The notes: generated by a model from the sequence alone, not told the origin. A stretch of DNA of 64,000 bases from Kyrpidia tusciae DSM 2912 (GCF_000092905.1 NC_014098.1:682001-746000); one strand, 5' to 3'; positions 51,247 to 60,939 are shown, numbered from the stretch's first letter. Made by a program: numbers and translations.

Positions 51247-52962
51247 GTGCTGATGTCGCTGTCGGTGCGAAATTTTTTGTTGATTGATGAAGCCCACCTG
51301 GAATTTGAAACCGGGTTCCACGTGCTGACCGGGGAGACGGGGGCCGGGAAGTCGATCCTCCTCGACGCCCTCGGACTCATTCGCGGGGAGCGGGCCTCGG
51401 CGCAACAGGTTCGGGCTGGAGCGAAACAGGCGGTGGTGGAGGCGCTGTTTTCTACCGACGGCCGCCCAGAAGCCCTCCGGTGGCTGGAAGAGATGGGCTT
51501 CGAGCCAGCGGAGGAGATACTCCTGGTTCGGGAGGTTGGCCGCCAGGGTAAGAGCGTGTGCCGAATCAACGGCCGGACGGTCACCGTTCAAATGCTGCGG
51601 GATCTGGCCGCCCGTTTAATCGATGTGTACGGCCAGCATGAGCACCAGAGCCTCTTGCAGCCGGATCGGTACGCGCGAATGTTGGACGGTTATGGCGATG
51701 CATCCCATCAAACGCTGCTGGAGGAATACCGAAGGGCTCACGATCTTTTTACCCGGGCCGACGCCGACCTTCGGGCCGCTCAATTGGGGGAGGAGGAACG
51801 ATTGCAGCGAATCGACTGGTTATTGTTCCAATTGGGAGAAATCCGGGATCTCTCACCCGCCCCCGGAGAGGAGGAAGAACTGGAGGCGGAACACAGGCGG
51901 TTGAGCCACGCTGGGCGGATCCTCGAAGACGCTTCCCGGGCGTACGAGATGTTGGATGAAGGTGGACAGGGAGTCGGAGCTGTCACCGATGTGGTGGCCG
52001 AGATTGTAGAAACGGTTGAAGGGCTGGTGAAATACGACCCGGGGCTCGCGGGTATACTCGAAATGTTACAGAGTGCCGCGGCCAACCTCAGTGAAGCGGC
52101 CCATGAACTGAGGCGTTATTTGGAAACTATTGAGGCAGATCCCCAGAAGCTTCAGTCCGTGCAAGAACGGCTTCACCAGTTGCGCCGGCTCATGCGAAAA
52201 TACGGCGGTTCGGTGGAGTCAATTTTAGAATCCGCGGCAACAATGGAGAATGAGCTCTCTCGCCTTCGCAATTATGAAGCTGATTTGCAGGAACGATCAG
52301 AGGCCAGAATCCGGGCTTGGGAGGGAATGGTCAGCGCAGCCCGGCGCCTTTCCCTCAACCGTTTGGCCCTGGCGGAACGGATTCAAGGGAAAGTCCAGGA
52401 GCAGCTGAGGGAACTGGCGATGCCCCGCGCCCAGTTTCGGATCGAAGTGCGCTGGCTGGGCGAGACCGAGAAAGGATTTCGGTCCGACGGCGCGGATCAA
52501 GTGGAGTTCCTGTTTTCGGCCAATCCGGGCGAGCCACCGGCGCCGCTTTCAAAAGTGGCTTCGGGGGGTGAATTGTCCCGATTGATGCTCGCACTAAAAG
52601 TGGTCTTGGCGGATGCCGATGACGTTCCAACTTTGATTTTCGATGAAGTGGACGCTGGCATGAGCGGCCAGGCGGCGGTGGTGGTTGGGGAAAAATTGGT
52701 CCAGGTTGCTCGGCGCCGCCAAGTAATCTGTGTCACTCATTTACCCCAAATCGCGGCCATGGCCGATGGCCATCATCGCATCCGCAAGGAACAGACGGAG
52801 GAATCCACCCGGACAATCGTAGAAGTTCTGGAAGAGGCGGATCGGATTGAAGAAGTGGCCCGGATGTTGGCGGGTTCCGCGGCGACGGAGATCACTCGTC
52901 GCCAGGCCCGGGAGATGCTGGAGCGACGGCCGGTTGCGCCATCCAATTTCCGGTTGGGGTAA
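51247..52962 (+). CDS. recN: DNA repair protein RecN
   Basis: SMC-like ATPase that gathers double-strand-break ends before recombination. The 571-residue protein has Walker A TGETGAGKSIL, long coiled-coil arms between about 150 and 370, signature motif VASGGELSRLMLAL, and Walker B LIFDEVDAGMSG. The start is GTG 51247 or ATG 51253. It is last in the dxs operon and is followed by the IS607-like element rather than directly by spoIVB. Confidence 0.95.
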   Translation: MLMSLSVRNFLLIDEAHLEFETGFHVLTGETGAGKSILLDALGLIRGERASAQQVRAGAKQAVVEALFSTDGRPEALRWLEEMGFEPAEEILLVREVGRQGKSVCRINGRTVTVQMLRDLAARLIDVYGQHEHQSLLQPDRYARMLDGYGDASHQTLLEEYRRAHDLFTRADADLRAAQLGEEERLQRIDWLLFQLGEIRDLSPAPGEEEELEAEHRRLSHAGRILEDASRAYEMLDEGGQGVGAVTDVVAEIVETVEGLVKYDPGLAGILEMLQSAAANLSEAAHELRRYLETIEADPQKLQSVQERLHQLRRLMRKYGGSVESILESAATMENELSRLRNYEADLQERSEARIRAWEGMVSAARRLSLNRLALAERIQGKVQEQLRELAMPRAQFRIEVRWLGETEKGFRSDGADQVEFLFSANPGEPPAPLSKVASGGELSRLMLALKVVLADADDVPTLIFDEVDAGMSGQAAVVVGEKLVQVARRRQVICVTHLPQIAAMADGHHRIRKEQTEESTRTIVEVLEEADRIEEVARMLAGSAATEITRRQAREMLERRPVAPSNFRLG

Positions 52963-53061
52963 AGCGGGGGGAAAGGCCACATTGCACGCGGGGGCTCGCA
53001 GCTGTTAAGTAAAACTTAAATATTGATTGATATTCTTACCCATTTTTTGTAGAATTTGACC

Positions 53062-53702
53062 ATGAAGGTTCCCATTGGAAAAGCCGCCAAAGAGTTGGGA
53101 GTGTCGCCGGAGACGTTGCGCCGCTGGGAAGCGGAAGGAAAGATCCGGGTGGAGCGGACACCTGGAGGTCACCGCCGGTATGACCTGCCAGCCTGCGCGG
53201 ATGGTCCCGAAAGGAGCCGGAGCCCAAAGAGCGGATCACGCTCGCCTATGCCCGGGTCTCCAGCCACGACCAGAAAGCGGATTTGGAGAGGCAGGTGGAG
53301 TTGCTGGAGACCTTTTGCGCCGCGAACGGGTGGCGGCACGAAGTGATCCGCGACCTGGGTTCCGGGCTGAACTACCACAAACGGGGCCTGCGGGAACTCA
53401 TTCGCCGGATCTGTTCCGGCGAAGTGGGCCGGTTGGTGGTCACCCACAAGGACCGCCTGCTTCGTTTCGGGTCGGAGTTGGTGTTCTCGCTCTGCGAGCA
53501 TTTCGGCACGGAGGTGGTCATCAAGGGCGCCTCGGAAGAGGCGACCTTTGAGGAAGAGCTGGCGCAGGACGTGCTGGAGATCATCACGGTGTTTTCGGCC
53601 CGGTTGTACGGGAGCCGGAGCCGATCGATTAGAGACATCATGAAGACGTTGAGGGAGGCGGCCGATGCCATCCGTCCTGAAAATGCTTCTGGAAGTGGAT
53701 GA
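53062..53702 (+). pseudogene. IS607 TnpA serine recombinase, frameshifted
   Basis: The first frame gives a MerR-like HTH (IGKAAKELGVSPETLRRWEA, GGHRRYDL). It then shifts by one base, most simply explained by loss of one G after 53187 (CTGCCAGC for CTGGCCAGC). The second frame continues SRKEPEPKERITLAYARVSS with the catalytic serine, through the resolvase domain (HKDRLLRFGSELVFSLCEHFG) to 53702. Both halves are well conserved, so the break is recent, or a sequencing error, or a frameshift compensated in translation. IS607 TnpA normally catalyses excision and integration with low target specificity. Confidence 0.8.
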
Positions 53703-55055
53703 ACACACGGCGGCGATTCTGGACGGGCAGTCGCGAATCGCCAACTGGCTGTATAATCACCTTCTCGAAGAGGCGAACACCCTGCGGGAGAAGTTCCGGA
53801 GCACCCAGGACCCGGAAGCGGCCAAGGTGCTGTACACCGAACGCGGCTTGCGGGACCGGGTTCCGGCGCTGAAGAAGGAGCGCCCGTTCCTGCGGACGGT
53901 GTATTCGTCGGTGCTGAAGAACGCGGCCCTGCGGCTGAGCGGAGCGATCCGGAAATACCAGAAGGCCCGCCGCGAAAAGGGGGCATCGAGCGTCGGCTGG
54001 CCGAAGTTCCGGTCGTGGAAGCGGGAATGGTTCTCCCTGCAATACGACGAGCCGTGGAAGGGGTACCGGTTGGAGGGCCGGAAGCTGGAGGTGTCCCTGG
54101 GGAAGGTGCTGGACGAAGGAACGGGCAAAGAGAAGCAAGCCCAGGTGACGGCCCGGCTGGCGGAACCCTTGCCCGATTGGTTCGAGGCGGGAATGGTTCG
54201 CCAGCTTCGGATTGTCAAGGAAGGGAAGCTGTTTTACGCGGTCTTCACGGTCAGGCGGCCCGTGCCGGCCCGGCGGTCTGTGGGGCGGGTGATTGCGATT
54301 GACCCGAACCACAAGAACCTGGGCTACGGAGTGGGGACTGACGGGGTGGCGACGGAAATCCAAAACCCGTGGTTTCTCAAGATCCTGGACCGGCGAATCG
54401 ACGAGCTAAAGTCCCTTCGGGACCGGTGCAAGAGGAAGTCCGTTCGGGTGGTGAGAGAAGATGGGACGGAGGCGTGGCTGCCTTCGCGGCGGTGGCGGAA
54501 GCTGAACGAGCGGCTGGACGAGCTGTGGCGGGTACGCCGAGAACAGACGAAGACGTACCTGCGGACGGTGGCCAACCGGCTGTACCGGGAGTACGACGGG
54601 GTGTTCGTGGGGGACTATACGCCGCAGGGCGGGGGAATCAGCCGGGGGATGCGCCGGGCGATGAACAACCGTCGCTGATCGGCAGATTCAAGAAAACCTT
54701 GAAGTGGACAGCAACCCGATCCGGGAAAGTGTACGGCGAGTGGGACGAAGACGGGTCCACCCGGACCTGCCACGTATGCGACTACAAAGTGCCGGAGGGG
54801 ATTCCGCCGGAGGTTCGGGAGTGGACCTGTCCGGAGTGCGGGACGCACCACATCCGGGACGAGAATTCGTCGATCAACGGACTGGAACAAGTGCTGAAAA
54901 ACTTGGAGGTGCCTGGCTCGGGCCGTCTGGGAGACAAAATAGTCGTTACGACCAGGCGGGCTTGGCGGTTCGACGGTCTAGGGATCCATGAGATGCCGGG
55001 GATTGTCGGCGGGCGGGTGGGAGATCACGCCGCTGGCCGCCAAGAAATCAAATGA
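53665..55055 (+). pseudogene. IS607-associated TnpB (RNA-guided nuclease family), frameshifted
   Basis: The frame runs from ATG 53665 to a TGA at 54676-54678, then continues in the +1 frame to 55055. Loss of one T after 54672 would join MNNR to SLIGRFKKTLKW. The RuvC-like AIDPNHKNLGYG, FVGDYTPQGGG, zinc finger CHVC...CPEC and RDENSSINGLEQVL are all present across the two frames. TnpB in active IS uses an omega-RNA from the 3' end to cut DNA; as written this copy would be truncated before the zinc finger and the last catalytic Asp. It overlaps tnpA by 38 nt. Confidence 0.8.
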
Positions 55056-55228
55056 GGGACATGACAGTCCCGAACCCAAATTCTGCGCAAAGTGAGATTT
55101 GTGTAGGTTTGGGAGAGCGGTGCCAGCTTTTTGGCGGGATAGACCCACAGGCCGGGCGGGCAGGTTATAAGCACGCACGGACGCCTAGTCTACGGTGGAG
55201 GTGCATCCAGGAAAGGGAGTGGAACGGC

Positions 55229-56512
55229 GTGGCACACCAGCGTCGGAAGTGGGTCGGTCTGCTATTGGCAACCCTGGTCGTCGTGACGTGCTTCTGTCCT
55301 CCGTTCAGCGGGTGGCTTCGTCTTCCTGATTCAATAGAAACCGTTGTGGGTTCGTCGGTGGCGGTGCAAGCCGGGGGACCCAGCCGTTTAGTGCCGGATG
55401 CGCAGAGCGCCATCGTCGTCCGGAACGGAACGGCAGGCATCTGGCAAGTCAATGGAACCCAACCGGGTCCGGCTCACATGCGTCTTGAGGTTTTCGGGAT
55501 CCCTGTTCGACAAATGCGGGTTGACGTCCTGCCGGATTGGAAAGTGATCCCCGGCGGCCAATCCATCGGTGTCCGTCTGCGTTCAAAAGGGATCATGATC
55601 GTTGGGTACAATGTGATCCACACGGGCGAACGAGAAATTTCGCCCGGGGAACAGGCCAATATCAAAGTCGGGGACCGCATTGTCGAGATCGACGGCCACC
55701 CGGTGTCCACCGTTGAAGAGGCGGCGCAGAGGATTCGTCAAGCCGGCGAAGCGAACCGCGATCTCGATGTGACCTTGATCCGCCAGCGCCAATCCTTTCA
55801 TGTCAAGGTGCACCCGGTGTACGATCGTGATCAGCGCACCTACCGAATCGGATTGTACATTCGGGATTCCGCCGCTGGCGTGGGCACCTTGACTTTCTAC
55901 GACCCTGTGAATCACGTCTACGGCGCTTTGGGTCACGTCATCACCGACGTCGATACGGGACAGCCCATCGAGGTTGGCGAAGGGCAGGTGCTCAACTCCT
56001 CCATCACGTCCATTGACAAGGGGCAAAACGGACAGCCGGGAGAAAAACGAGGCCAAATGGTGGACGAACATCATGTGCTCGGCGACGTGAAGGAAAATTC
56101 ATCATTTGGCATCTTTGGGCATATGGCCCATCCCCCGGATCACGGTCTCTACAATCAACCCATCCCCGTTGCCCCGGCGGATCAAGTTCACCCTGGCCCC
56201 GCTAAGATCCTGACGGTGATCGAGGGTCAGAAGGTCGAAGCCTTTAACATTGAAGTGGTCAGTGTCATGAAACAACGCTATCCGGCCATTAAGAGCATGG
56301 TTCTCAAAGTGACCGATCCCAGGCTACTGGCCAAAACCGGAGGCATTGTGCAAGGCATGTCCGGCAGCCCCATCCTGCAGGACGGCCGGCTGATCGGCGC
56401 CGTTACCCACGTGTTTATCAACGATCCCACCCAGGGGTACGGGGTTTTCGCCGAATGGATGATGCGGGAAGCGACAGGCCATGAGGCGCAAGACACCGTC
56501 TCTGCGGCCTGA
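55229..56512 (+). CDS. spoIVB: SpoIVB sporulation serine peptidase
   Basis: Forespore PDZ-domain protease secreted to the intermembrane space to activate pro-SigK processing. The 427-residue protein has an N-terminal membrane/signal segment (WVGLLLATLVVVTCFCPPF) and a PDZ region (INIKVGDRIVEIDG-type: IKVGDRIVEIDGHPVSTVEEA). The peptidase residues are His236 in ALGHVITD and Ser380 in GMSGSPI, close to positions known in B. subtilis. GTG 55229 follows GAAAGGGAGTGG; a frame open 177 nt further upstream is not used. The IS607 element lies 170 bp upstream. Confidence 0.93.
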   Translation: MAHQRRKWVGLLLATLVVVTCFCPPFSGWLRLPDSIETVVGSSVAVQAGGPSRLVPDAQSAIVVRNGTAGIWQVNGTQPGPAHMRLEVFGIPVRQMRVDVLPDWKVIPGGQSIGVRLRSKGIMIVGYNVIHTGEREISPGEQANIKVGDRIVEIDGHPVSTVEEAAQRIRQAGEANRDLDVTLIRQRQSFHVKVHPVYDRDQRTYRIGLYIRDSAAGVGTLTFYDPVNHVYGALGHVITDVDTGQPIEVGEGQVLNSSITSIDKGQNGQPGEKRGQMVDEHHVLGDVKENSSFGIFGHMAHPPDHGLYNQPIPVAPADQVHPGPAKILTVIEGQKVEAFNIEVVSVMKQRYPAIKSMVLKVTDPRLLAKTGGIVQGMSGSPILQDGRLIGAVTHVFINDPTQGYGVFAEWMMREATGHEAQDTVSAA

Positions 56513-56520
56513 CTGATATG

Positions 56521-56550
56521 ACCCCCGCAGGTTGTGCGGGGGTTCTTTCC
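56521..56550. terminator. Shared bidirectional terminator of spoIVB and spo0A
   Basis: ACCCCCGCA (56521-56529) and TGCGGGGGT (56535-56543) form a 9-bp GC-rich stem with a GGTTG loop, followed by TCTTTCC. It lies between the two convergent stop codons. Confidence 0.8.
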
Positions 56551-56561
56551 TGCGGGCGCTG

Positions 56562-57356
56562 TTAACCGGTGCGGGCATTCAAGCGCAGACGATCTGCGAC
56601 CATGGCGATGAATTCTGAATTCGTGGGTTTACTTTTCCCCATGTTGACGGTGTACCCGAACACCGAACCAATCGCGTCCACGTTACCCCTTCCCCAAGCG
56701 ACCTCGATCGCATGTCGGATGGCCCGTTCCACCCGGGAAGGCGTGGTGTTATATTTCTCCGCGATTCGCGGGTAGAGAACCTTTGTTATGGATCCTAGAA
56801 TCTCCACATCCTGATATACCATGGAAATCGCTTCTCTCAGGTATTGGTATCCTTTAATATGCGCGGGGACACCAATTTCATGGATGATCTGGGTGATGTC
56901 TGAATCTACGCTGCGTTTTCCCTGTCCTTGCCAGCCGCCTCCCCCCATCGACTGCGCACCGCTTGAGGCGCCTGGTGCAGAGCCGGTGCTGACCTGGCGA
57001 ATGCGATTCGCAAGAATCTCCATATCAAAAGGTTTCAAAATGTAATAGGCGGCCCCGAGATCGACGGCTCGTTTTGTGATTCCTTCTTGACCGAAGGCTG
57101 TCAACATGATGAATTTCGGCATGTTTTCCCTTTCGAGGGGAGCCACTTTTTCCAAAACGCCAATTCCGTCCAATACAGGCATGATGATATCGAGAATCAC
57201 CACATCGGGCTGAAGGGTTTCGATGCAGTCCACCACTTCTCGCCCGTTAAAAGCCAGCCCGATCACCTGCATATCCGGCAGGCTATCGATATAATCCTGA
57301 AGAAGCTGCGCGAACTCTTTGTTGTCATCGCCGATCAATACTCGAATAGGTGTCAC
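56562..57356 (-). CDS. spo0A: Sporulation master regulator Spo0A
   Basis: Response regulator commanding entry into sporulation. The 264-residue form has a receiver domain with acidic pocket (GDDN) and phospho-accepting Asp56 in ILDIIMP, plus KPFDM. The C-terminal DNA-binding domain includes [14 protein letters not shown] and [27 protein letters not shown]. The GTG at 57356 aligns with the family N-terminus. A GTG at 57383 with a better AAGGAGGTG site would add nine residues, and the choice is open. It is convergent to spoIVB, as in other spore formers. Confidence 0.96.
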   Translation of the reverse strand: MTPIRVLIGDDNKEFAQLLQDYIDSLPDMQVIGLAFNGREVVDCIETLQPDVVILDIIMPVLDGIGVLEKVAPLERENMPKFIMLTAFGQEGITKRAVDLGAAYYILKPFDMEILANRIRQVSTGSAPGASSGAQSMGGGGWQGQGKRSVDSDITQIIHEIGVPAHIKGYQYLREAISMVYQDVEILGSITKVLYPRIAEKYNTTPSRVERAIRHAIEVAWGRGNVDAIGSVFGYTVNMGKSKPTNSEFIAMVADRLRLNARTG

Positions 57357-57484
57357 GCTCCACCTGGCCACCCGACCAGGCACTACACCTCCTTCTATGA
57401 CGGTCTGCCGACTCGGGAAGTGGACCTGCGCATCAAGGCAGGCGAACGCCGGGGGGGTCTTCTACAGGGGGCACATCGATAACC

Positions 57485-57521
57485 ATTCGACGCCCGCCGG
57501 TGAGATCCTTCCCATGCGACA
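57485..57521 (-). promoter_or_regulatory. Putative SigH promoter and 0A-box-like sites of spo0A
   Basis: On the minus strand AGGA (57509-57506) and GAAT (57488-57485) are separated by 17 nt, the same spacing as the B. subtilis spoVG SigH promoter. CGTCGAA (57492-57486) overlaps the -10, and TGTCGCA (57521-57515) lies just upstream of the -35. Each differs from the 0A box TGTCGAA by one base. This fits Spo0A autoregulation from a SigH promoter. Confidence 0.55.
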
Positions 57522-57550
57522 GGAAAATTTACCGCGTCAGAAATTTGCGG

Positions 57551-57579
57551 TTGACCGCAGGTGTTCCTTTATGTATGGT
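57551..57579 (+). promoter_or_regulatory. Promoter of the radical SAM gene
   Basis: TTGACC (57551-57556), a 17-nt spacer and TATGGT (57574-57579), 25 nt before the ATG at 57605. Confidence 0.6.
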
Positions 57580-57604
57580 GAACATGCACGAAGGAGGTCG
57601 AAGC

Positions 57605-58831
57605 ATGAGTGCGATGAGTCCGACGTACGACCCTTGGGAGGCGCTGTTGTCCCGGGATTCCCAGGGCGAGATCCGGCTGAGCAGCATCGAGGTCACGGTG
57701 ACGGGCCGGTGTAATCTCCGCTGTGAACATTGCGCTGTGGGGGATACCTTGACCATTACAGAAGAGCGCCCGGATATCGGGCCTCTTTTGCGGCGGCTGG
57801 ATCAGATCGATCATTTGACCACCCTCAGTATCACCGGCGGTGAACCCAGCTATGATCGCGAGTTGATCGAGTCCACCGTCCTTCCGCTGTTGCGCTATGC
57901 AAAGAATCGAGGCTGTCAAACACAAATCAACACAAACCTCACACTCGATGTGGATCGCTATCTCCTTATAGCGCCCTTCGTAGATGTCATGCATATTTCC
58001 TATAATTATTTGACGCCAGAGGATTTTGCGGTGCTGACCTTTGCGGGTCTTCGCCGACGGCCGGCCCCGAAAACCGCGGACACTCTGTTTCAGAGGCTGG
58101 AGGATAACACCCGACGACTGGCGGAAGAGGGGGTCTTCGTGTCGGCCGAGTCGATGATCAGCCCGCGGACTCAAGGAAGGCTGACGAAGATCCACCGCCG
58201 TCTCGCCGACCTGGGGGTTCGGCGGCATGAAATTCATCCCCTGTACCCCAGTGACTTCGCCCGGGAGTTGCCGTTGCTCGGCCTGGACGATTGGCGCGCC
58301 GAAGCCCTGGCGCTACTTGATGGACGAGATCCCCGGGTATGGATTCTGTTCGGAACCTTTCCCTTTTATCCGTGTAGCGACGACCCCCGGGACCGGGAAC
58401 TTTTGGCGCGCATCGCCCGGGAGCCCGGGGTCACGGTGCGCAATGATCCGGATGGTCGAATCCGTCTCAATCTAAACCTCCTTGACGGCGGCATCTACGT
58501 GACCGATTTTGCCGACATGGGGCCGATCGGGAACTGGCACAGGGAGCCGATTCGGGACGCTTTCGAGCGATGGCGTGATCAATGGCGGTTCACCCGTTTC
58601 GGATGCCAATGCCCCCACGTTGGCTGTTTGGGCCCCAACGTTCTCGTGGCCGAGGCCTATTATCCCGGCGTTGATTTCCGCCGTCGCCGGGCTCCGGAGG
58701 AGAGCGGATGGCGGGGCCGGTATGCCATCACCGGGGTACCGGTCGGAGAGCGCGAATCAGGAAGGGGAGAAGGGAATCCAGCCAAAGTAGCTGATGGCTG
58801 TCTGAATGTCGATTCTCCCGCCCTGGGCTGA
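57605..58831 (+). CDS. yfkAB: Radical SAM protein with C-terminal CxCxxxxC motif (YfkAB family)
   Basis: A 408-residue radical SAM enzyme. The Fe-S ligands are C36, C40, C43 in CNLRCEHC, and SITGGEPS is the glycine-rich SAM motif. The C-terminal region has C334-x-C336-x4-C341 (CQCPHVGC), the hallmark of the YfkAB family. Homologues in Bacillus are uncharacterised; the second cysteine set suggests an auxiliary iron-sulfur cluster. GAAGGAGGTCGAAGC precedes the ATG. It is divergent from spo0A and monocistronic. The last 40 residues are not conserved-looking. Confidence 0.88.
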   Translation: MSAMSPTYDPWEALLSRDSQGEIRLSSIEVTVTGRCNLRCEHCAVGDTLTITEERPDIGPLLRRLDQIDHLTTLSITGGEPSYDRELIESTVLPLLRYAKNRGCQTQINTNLTLDVDRYLLIAPFVDVMHISYNYLTPEDFAVLTFAGLRRRPAPKTADTLFQRLEDNTRRLAEEGVFVSAESMISPRTQGRLTKIHRRLADLGVRRHEIHPLYPSDFARELPLLGLDDWRAEALALLDGRDPRVWILFGTFPFYPCSDDPRDRELLARIAREPGVTVRNDPDGRIRLNLNLLDGGIYVTDFADMGPIGNWHREPIRDAFERWRDQWRFTRFGCQCPHVGCLGPNVLVAEAYYPGVDFRRRRAPEESGWRGRYAITGVPVGERESGRGEGNPAKVADGCLNVDSPALG

Positions 58832-59032
58832 AGCCACCGCCACGGCGATTCGGACTCCGTGAATCTGTCGCGGTCTCACCTAACCACCTCGACTCATCCA
58901 CCTTCCCTTTATCTTAGCACAGAGCTCGGTCCCGCAGGGCAGTGTCCTTTTTCCATCTTGCTCACCGCATACTGACTTTTTCCCGAAGGCACACTGAAAG
59001 GGGTCAAAGTCTCGCTGCGGGGAGGGACGAGC

Positions 59033-60937
59033 ATGGAGAAAAAGCGAAGCGAACGGGGCCCGAGATTCCTGCGAGTGCCGGTGTCATTCGCTTTGATTGT
59101 CGCCCTCCTCGGCGGTGCTTGGTGGGCGGGAGGAGGCGTACAAAGCCCGGGGCCGGGGCACGTTCCCTCCCAACCGCCCCTGAGTCATACTCCATACAGC
59201 GCGGCTCAGATCGCATCCCGGGATGTGGCGGTGACCGCGTCCTTGACGGTTTCCCGGGCCAGAAAAGACATGGCCGATGCGGCGGCTGCCCTATTGTCAT
59301 CCCCCGGACCCGGCGAGCGGACGGCGGTGTTGGCCGATCGGTTACTCCCAAGGAGGGGTTATCTGGGGGCCGTGTGGTTGCCGGCCGGCGGGCCGCCCGC
59401 CGCCACCGGGTCTTCCCTGTCTCCGACGTTGTTGCGGGAAGTGGAAAATGGCACCACCCAGTCATCCGCAGGGTGGTATGTAGGCCCGGCCCGGCAGGAC
59501 GAGGCCGGCCGGCTCTACTCCCCCGCGGGGCTCCGGCTGGGCGGTGGACTTCTTGCGGTCACAATCTCGTTGGCGTCGGTGCACCGGGTGGCGGCGGAGT
59601 ATGAGAAAAGCTTCGGTGCTCTGACAAGTCTTCATGCCCCGGGCGGGAGTCCCCAGGTCCTCACGAAAGGGAGCCCAGGATCTTTATCCTCCGCCCCGGG
59701 TGGGGTGGGAAGTTCCAAAGGGTTGGCTGGCAAAGACGTTATCCATACCCAATCGGCGGTGGATGGGACCGATTGGCATGTCCGTGGGGGCCAGGGAAGG
59801 CCCGCCCCCCGGGTCGTCCACCGGGATGGGGAATGGATCGTGCATTTTGGGCGAGTGCTCGGTACTCCGGAGCTAGAGGACCTTCAAAGGGCCTCGGGGG
59901 GCCGGGTCGTGAACCGGGACGGGCGAGGCGGATACGTATTTCGTTTCGCAAGGCCTTCGGACATGAACCGGGCGGCACCGCTCTTTCGCGCCAAAGGAGC
60001 CCGCTACATCGAACGCCACGGGGTTGCTCGGATCAACCGGACTCCGGATGATCCCTTATACCGACCCTATCAGTGGAACATGCCGATGATCGACGCGGAG
60101 AACGCCTGGCGCACGACCACCGGGGCACCGGGGATTGTAGTCGCCGTGGTGGACACCGGGGTCGACCGAGGGCACCCGGACCTTCAGGGCCAACTCCTCC
60201 CCGGTGCAAACCTGTTGGACCCCACCCGTCCCCCCGACGACGATAATGGTCACGGCACCCACGTGGCCGGGGTGATCGCCGCGTTGTCGAACAACGGAGA
60301 AGGGGTGGCCAGCCTCGACTGGCATGGGCGGGTCCTGCCCGTCAAGGTGTTGGATCAGGACGGTGCTGGCTCGGCTTTCGATGTGGCCCGGGGGATCATT
60401 TGGGCAACCGATCACGGAGCCCGGGTCATCAACCTCTCCCTGGGTCAAACCGAGGACTGTCAATACCTTCACGATGCCATCCGTTATGCAGCGGGCCGGG
60501 GAGTGCTGGTGGTGGCGGCCATGGGGAATGAAGGGACGGACACCCCCGAGTACCCCGCCGCCTATCCCGAGGTTCTGGCGGTCACTGCAGTAGACCCCGG
60601 CGGGGTCTTCGCCCCCTTCTCCAGCTACGGTGCCCACGCGGGTGTGGCGGCTCCGGGGGTCTCCATTGCCAGCACGTACGCGGGGGGACAATATGCCGCC
60701 CTCTCCGGGACTTCCATGGCCTCCCCTCACGTGGCGGGTCTGGCGGCGCTGATCTGGGCGCGCAGCCCGAATCTCACAGCCGACCAAGTACGAAACATCA
60801 TTCAGCAAACGGCGGTAGACGGCGGTCCTCCCGGGCGGGATCCCCAGTACGGTTACGGGGTCATCAACGTCGGGGCGGCGGTTCGAAGCGTTCAGACCGG
60901 AGGAGGGTGGAGGAGTATCTTTCCGTGGTGGCCCTGA
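59033..60937 (+). CDS. Membrane-anchored subtilisin-like S8 serine peptidase with sensor-like N-terminal region
   Basis: In this 634-residue protein a basic N-terminus is followed by one membrane or signal helix (VSFALIVALLGGAWWAGGGV). Residues about 55-195 look like a Cache-type extracellular sensor domain (GLLAVTISLASVHRVAAEYEKSF resembles its last strand and helix). Residues 285-340 look like an inhibitor-I9-type propeptide. The catalytic domain has Asp374 (VVDTGVD), His410 (NGHGTHVAG), oxyanion Asn499 and Ser561 (GTSMASPHVAG). It is likely exported and cleaves itself. The substrate is unknown. It ends 2 nt before the convergent dedA gene. Confidence 0.85.
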   Translation: MEKKRSERGPRFLRVPVSFALIVALLGGAWWAGGGVQSPGPGHVPSQPPLSHTPYSAAQIASRDVAVTASLTVSRARKDMADAAAALLSSPGPGERTAVLADRLLPRRGYLGAVWLPAGGPPAATGSSLSPTLLREVENGTTQSSAGWYVGPARQDEAGRLYSPAGLRLGGGLLAVTISLASVHRVAAEYEKSFGALTSLHAPGGSPQVLTKGSPGSLSSAPGGVGSSKGLAGKDVIHTQSAVDGTDWHVRGGQGRPAPRVVHRDGEWIVHFGRVLGTPELEDLQRASGGRVVNRDGRGGYVFRFARPSDMNRAAPLFRAKGARYIERHGVARINRTPDDPLYRPYQWNMPMIDAENAWRTTTGAPGIVVAVVDTGVDRGHPDLQGQLLPGANLLDPTRPPDDDNGHGTHVAGVIAALSNNGEGVASLDWHGRVLPVKVLDQDGAGSAFDVARGIIWATDHGARVINLSLGQTEDCQYLHDAIRYAAGRGVLVVAAMGNEGTDTPEYPAAYPEVLAVTAVDPGGVFAPFSSYGAHAGVAAPGVSIASTYAGGQYAALSGTSMASPHVAGLAALIWARSPNLTADQVRNIIQQTAVDGGPPGRDPQYGYGVINVGAAVRSVQTGGGWRSIFPWWP

Positions 60938-60939
60938 GG

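Larger units (their letters stand above)
53005..55070 (+). mobile_element. IS607-type element, decayed
   Basis: It contains a serine-recombinase-type tnpA and a tnpB, the typical IS607 pair, both with a single-base frameshift. The left end is marked by an AT-rich block with inverted repeats: TTAAGT/ACTTAA (53005-53010 and 53014-53019) and AATAT/ATATT (53019-53034). It sits between recN and spoIVB, genes that adjoin in B. subtilis. Exact ends are uncertain because IS607 elements lack terminal inverted repeats and target duplications; the right boundary near 55070 is a guess. Confidence 0.75.

Noticed and set aside
53665..54678. TnpB has VGDY where RuvC motif II usually has a glutamate, suggesting a nuclease-dead TldR-like protein
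   Set aside because: Related TnpB proteins I recall carry the same GDYTP motif; without alignment this is not evidence of catalytic death.
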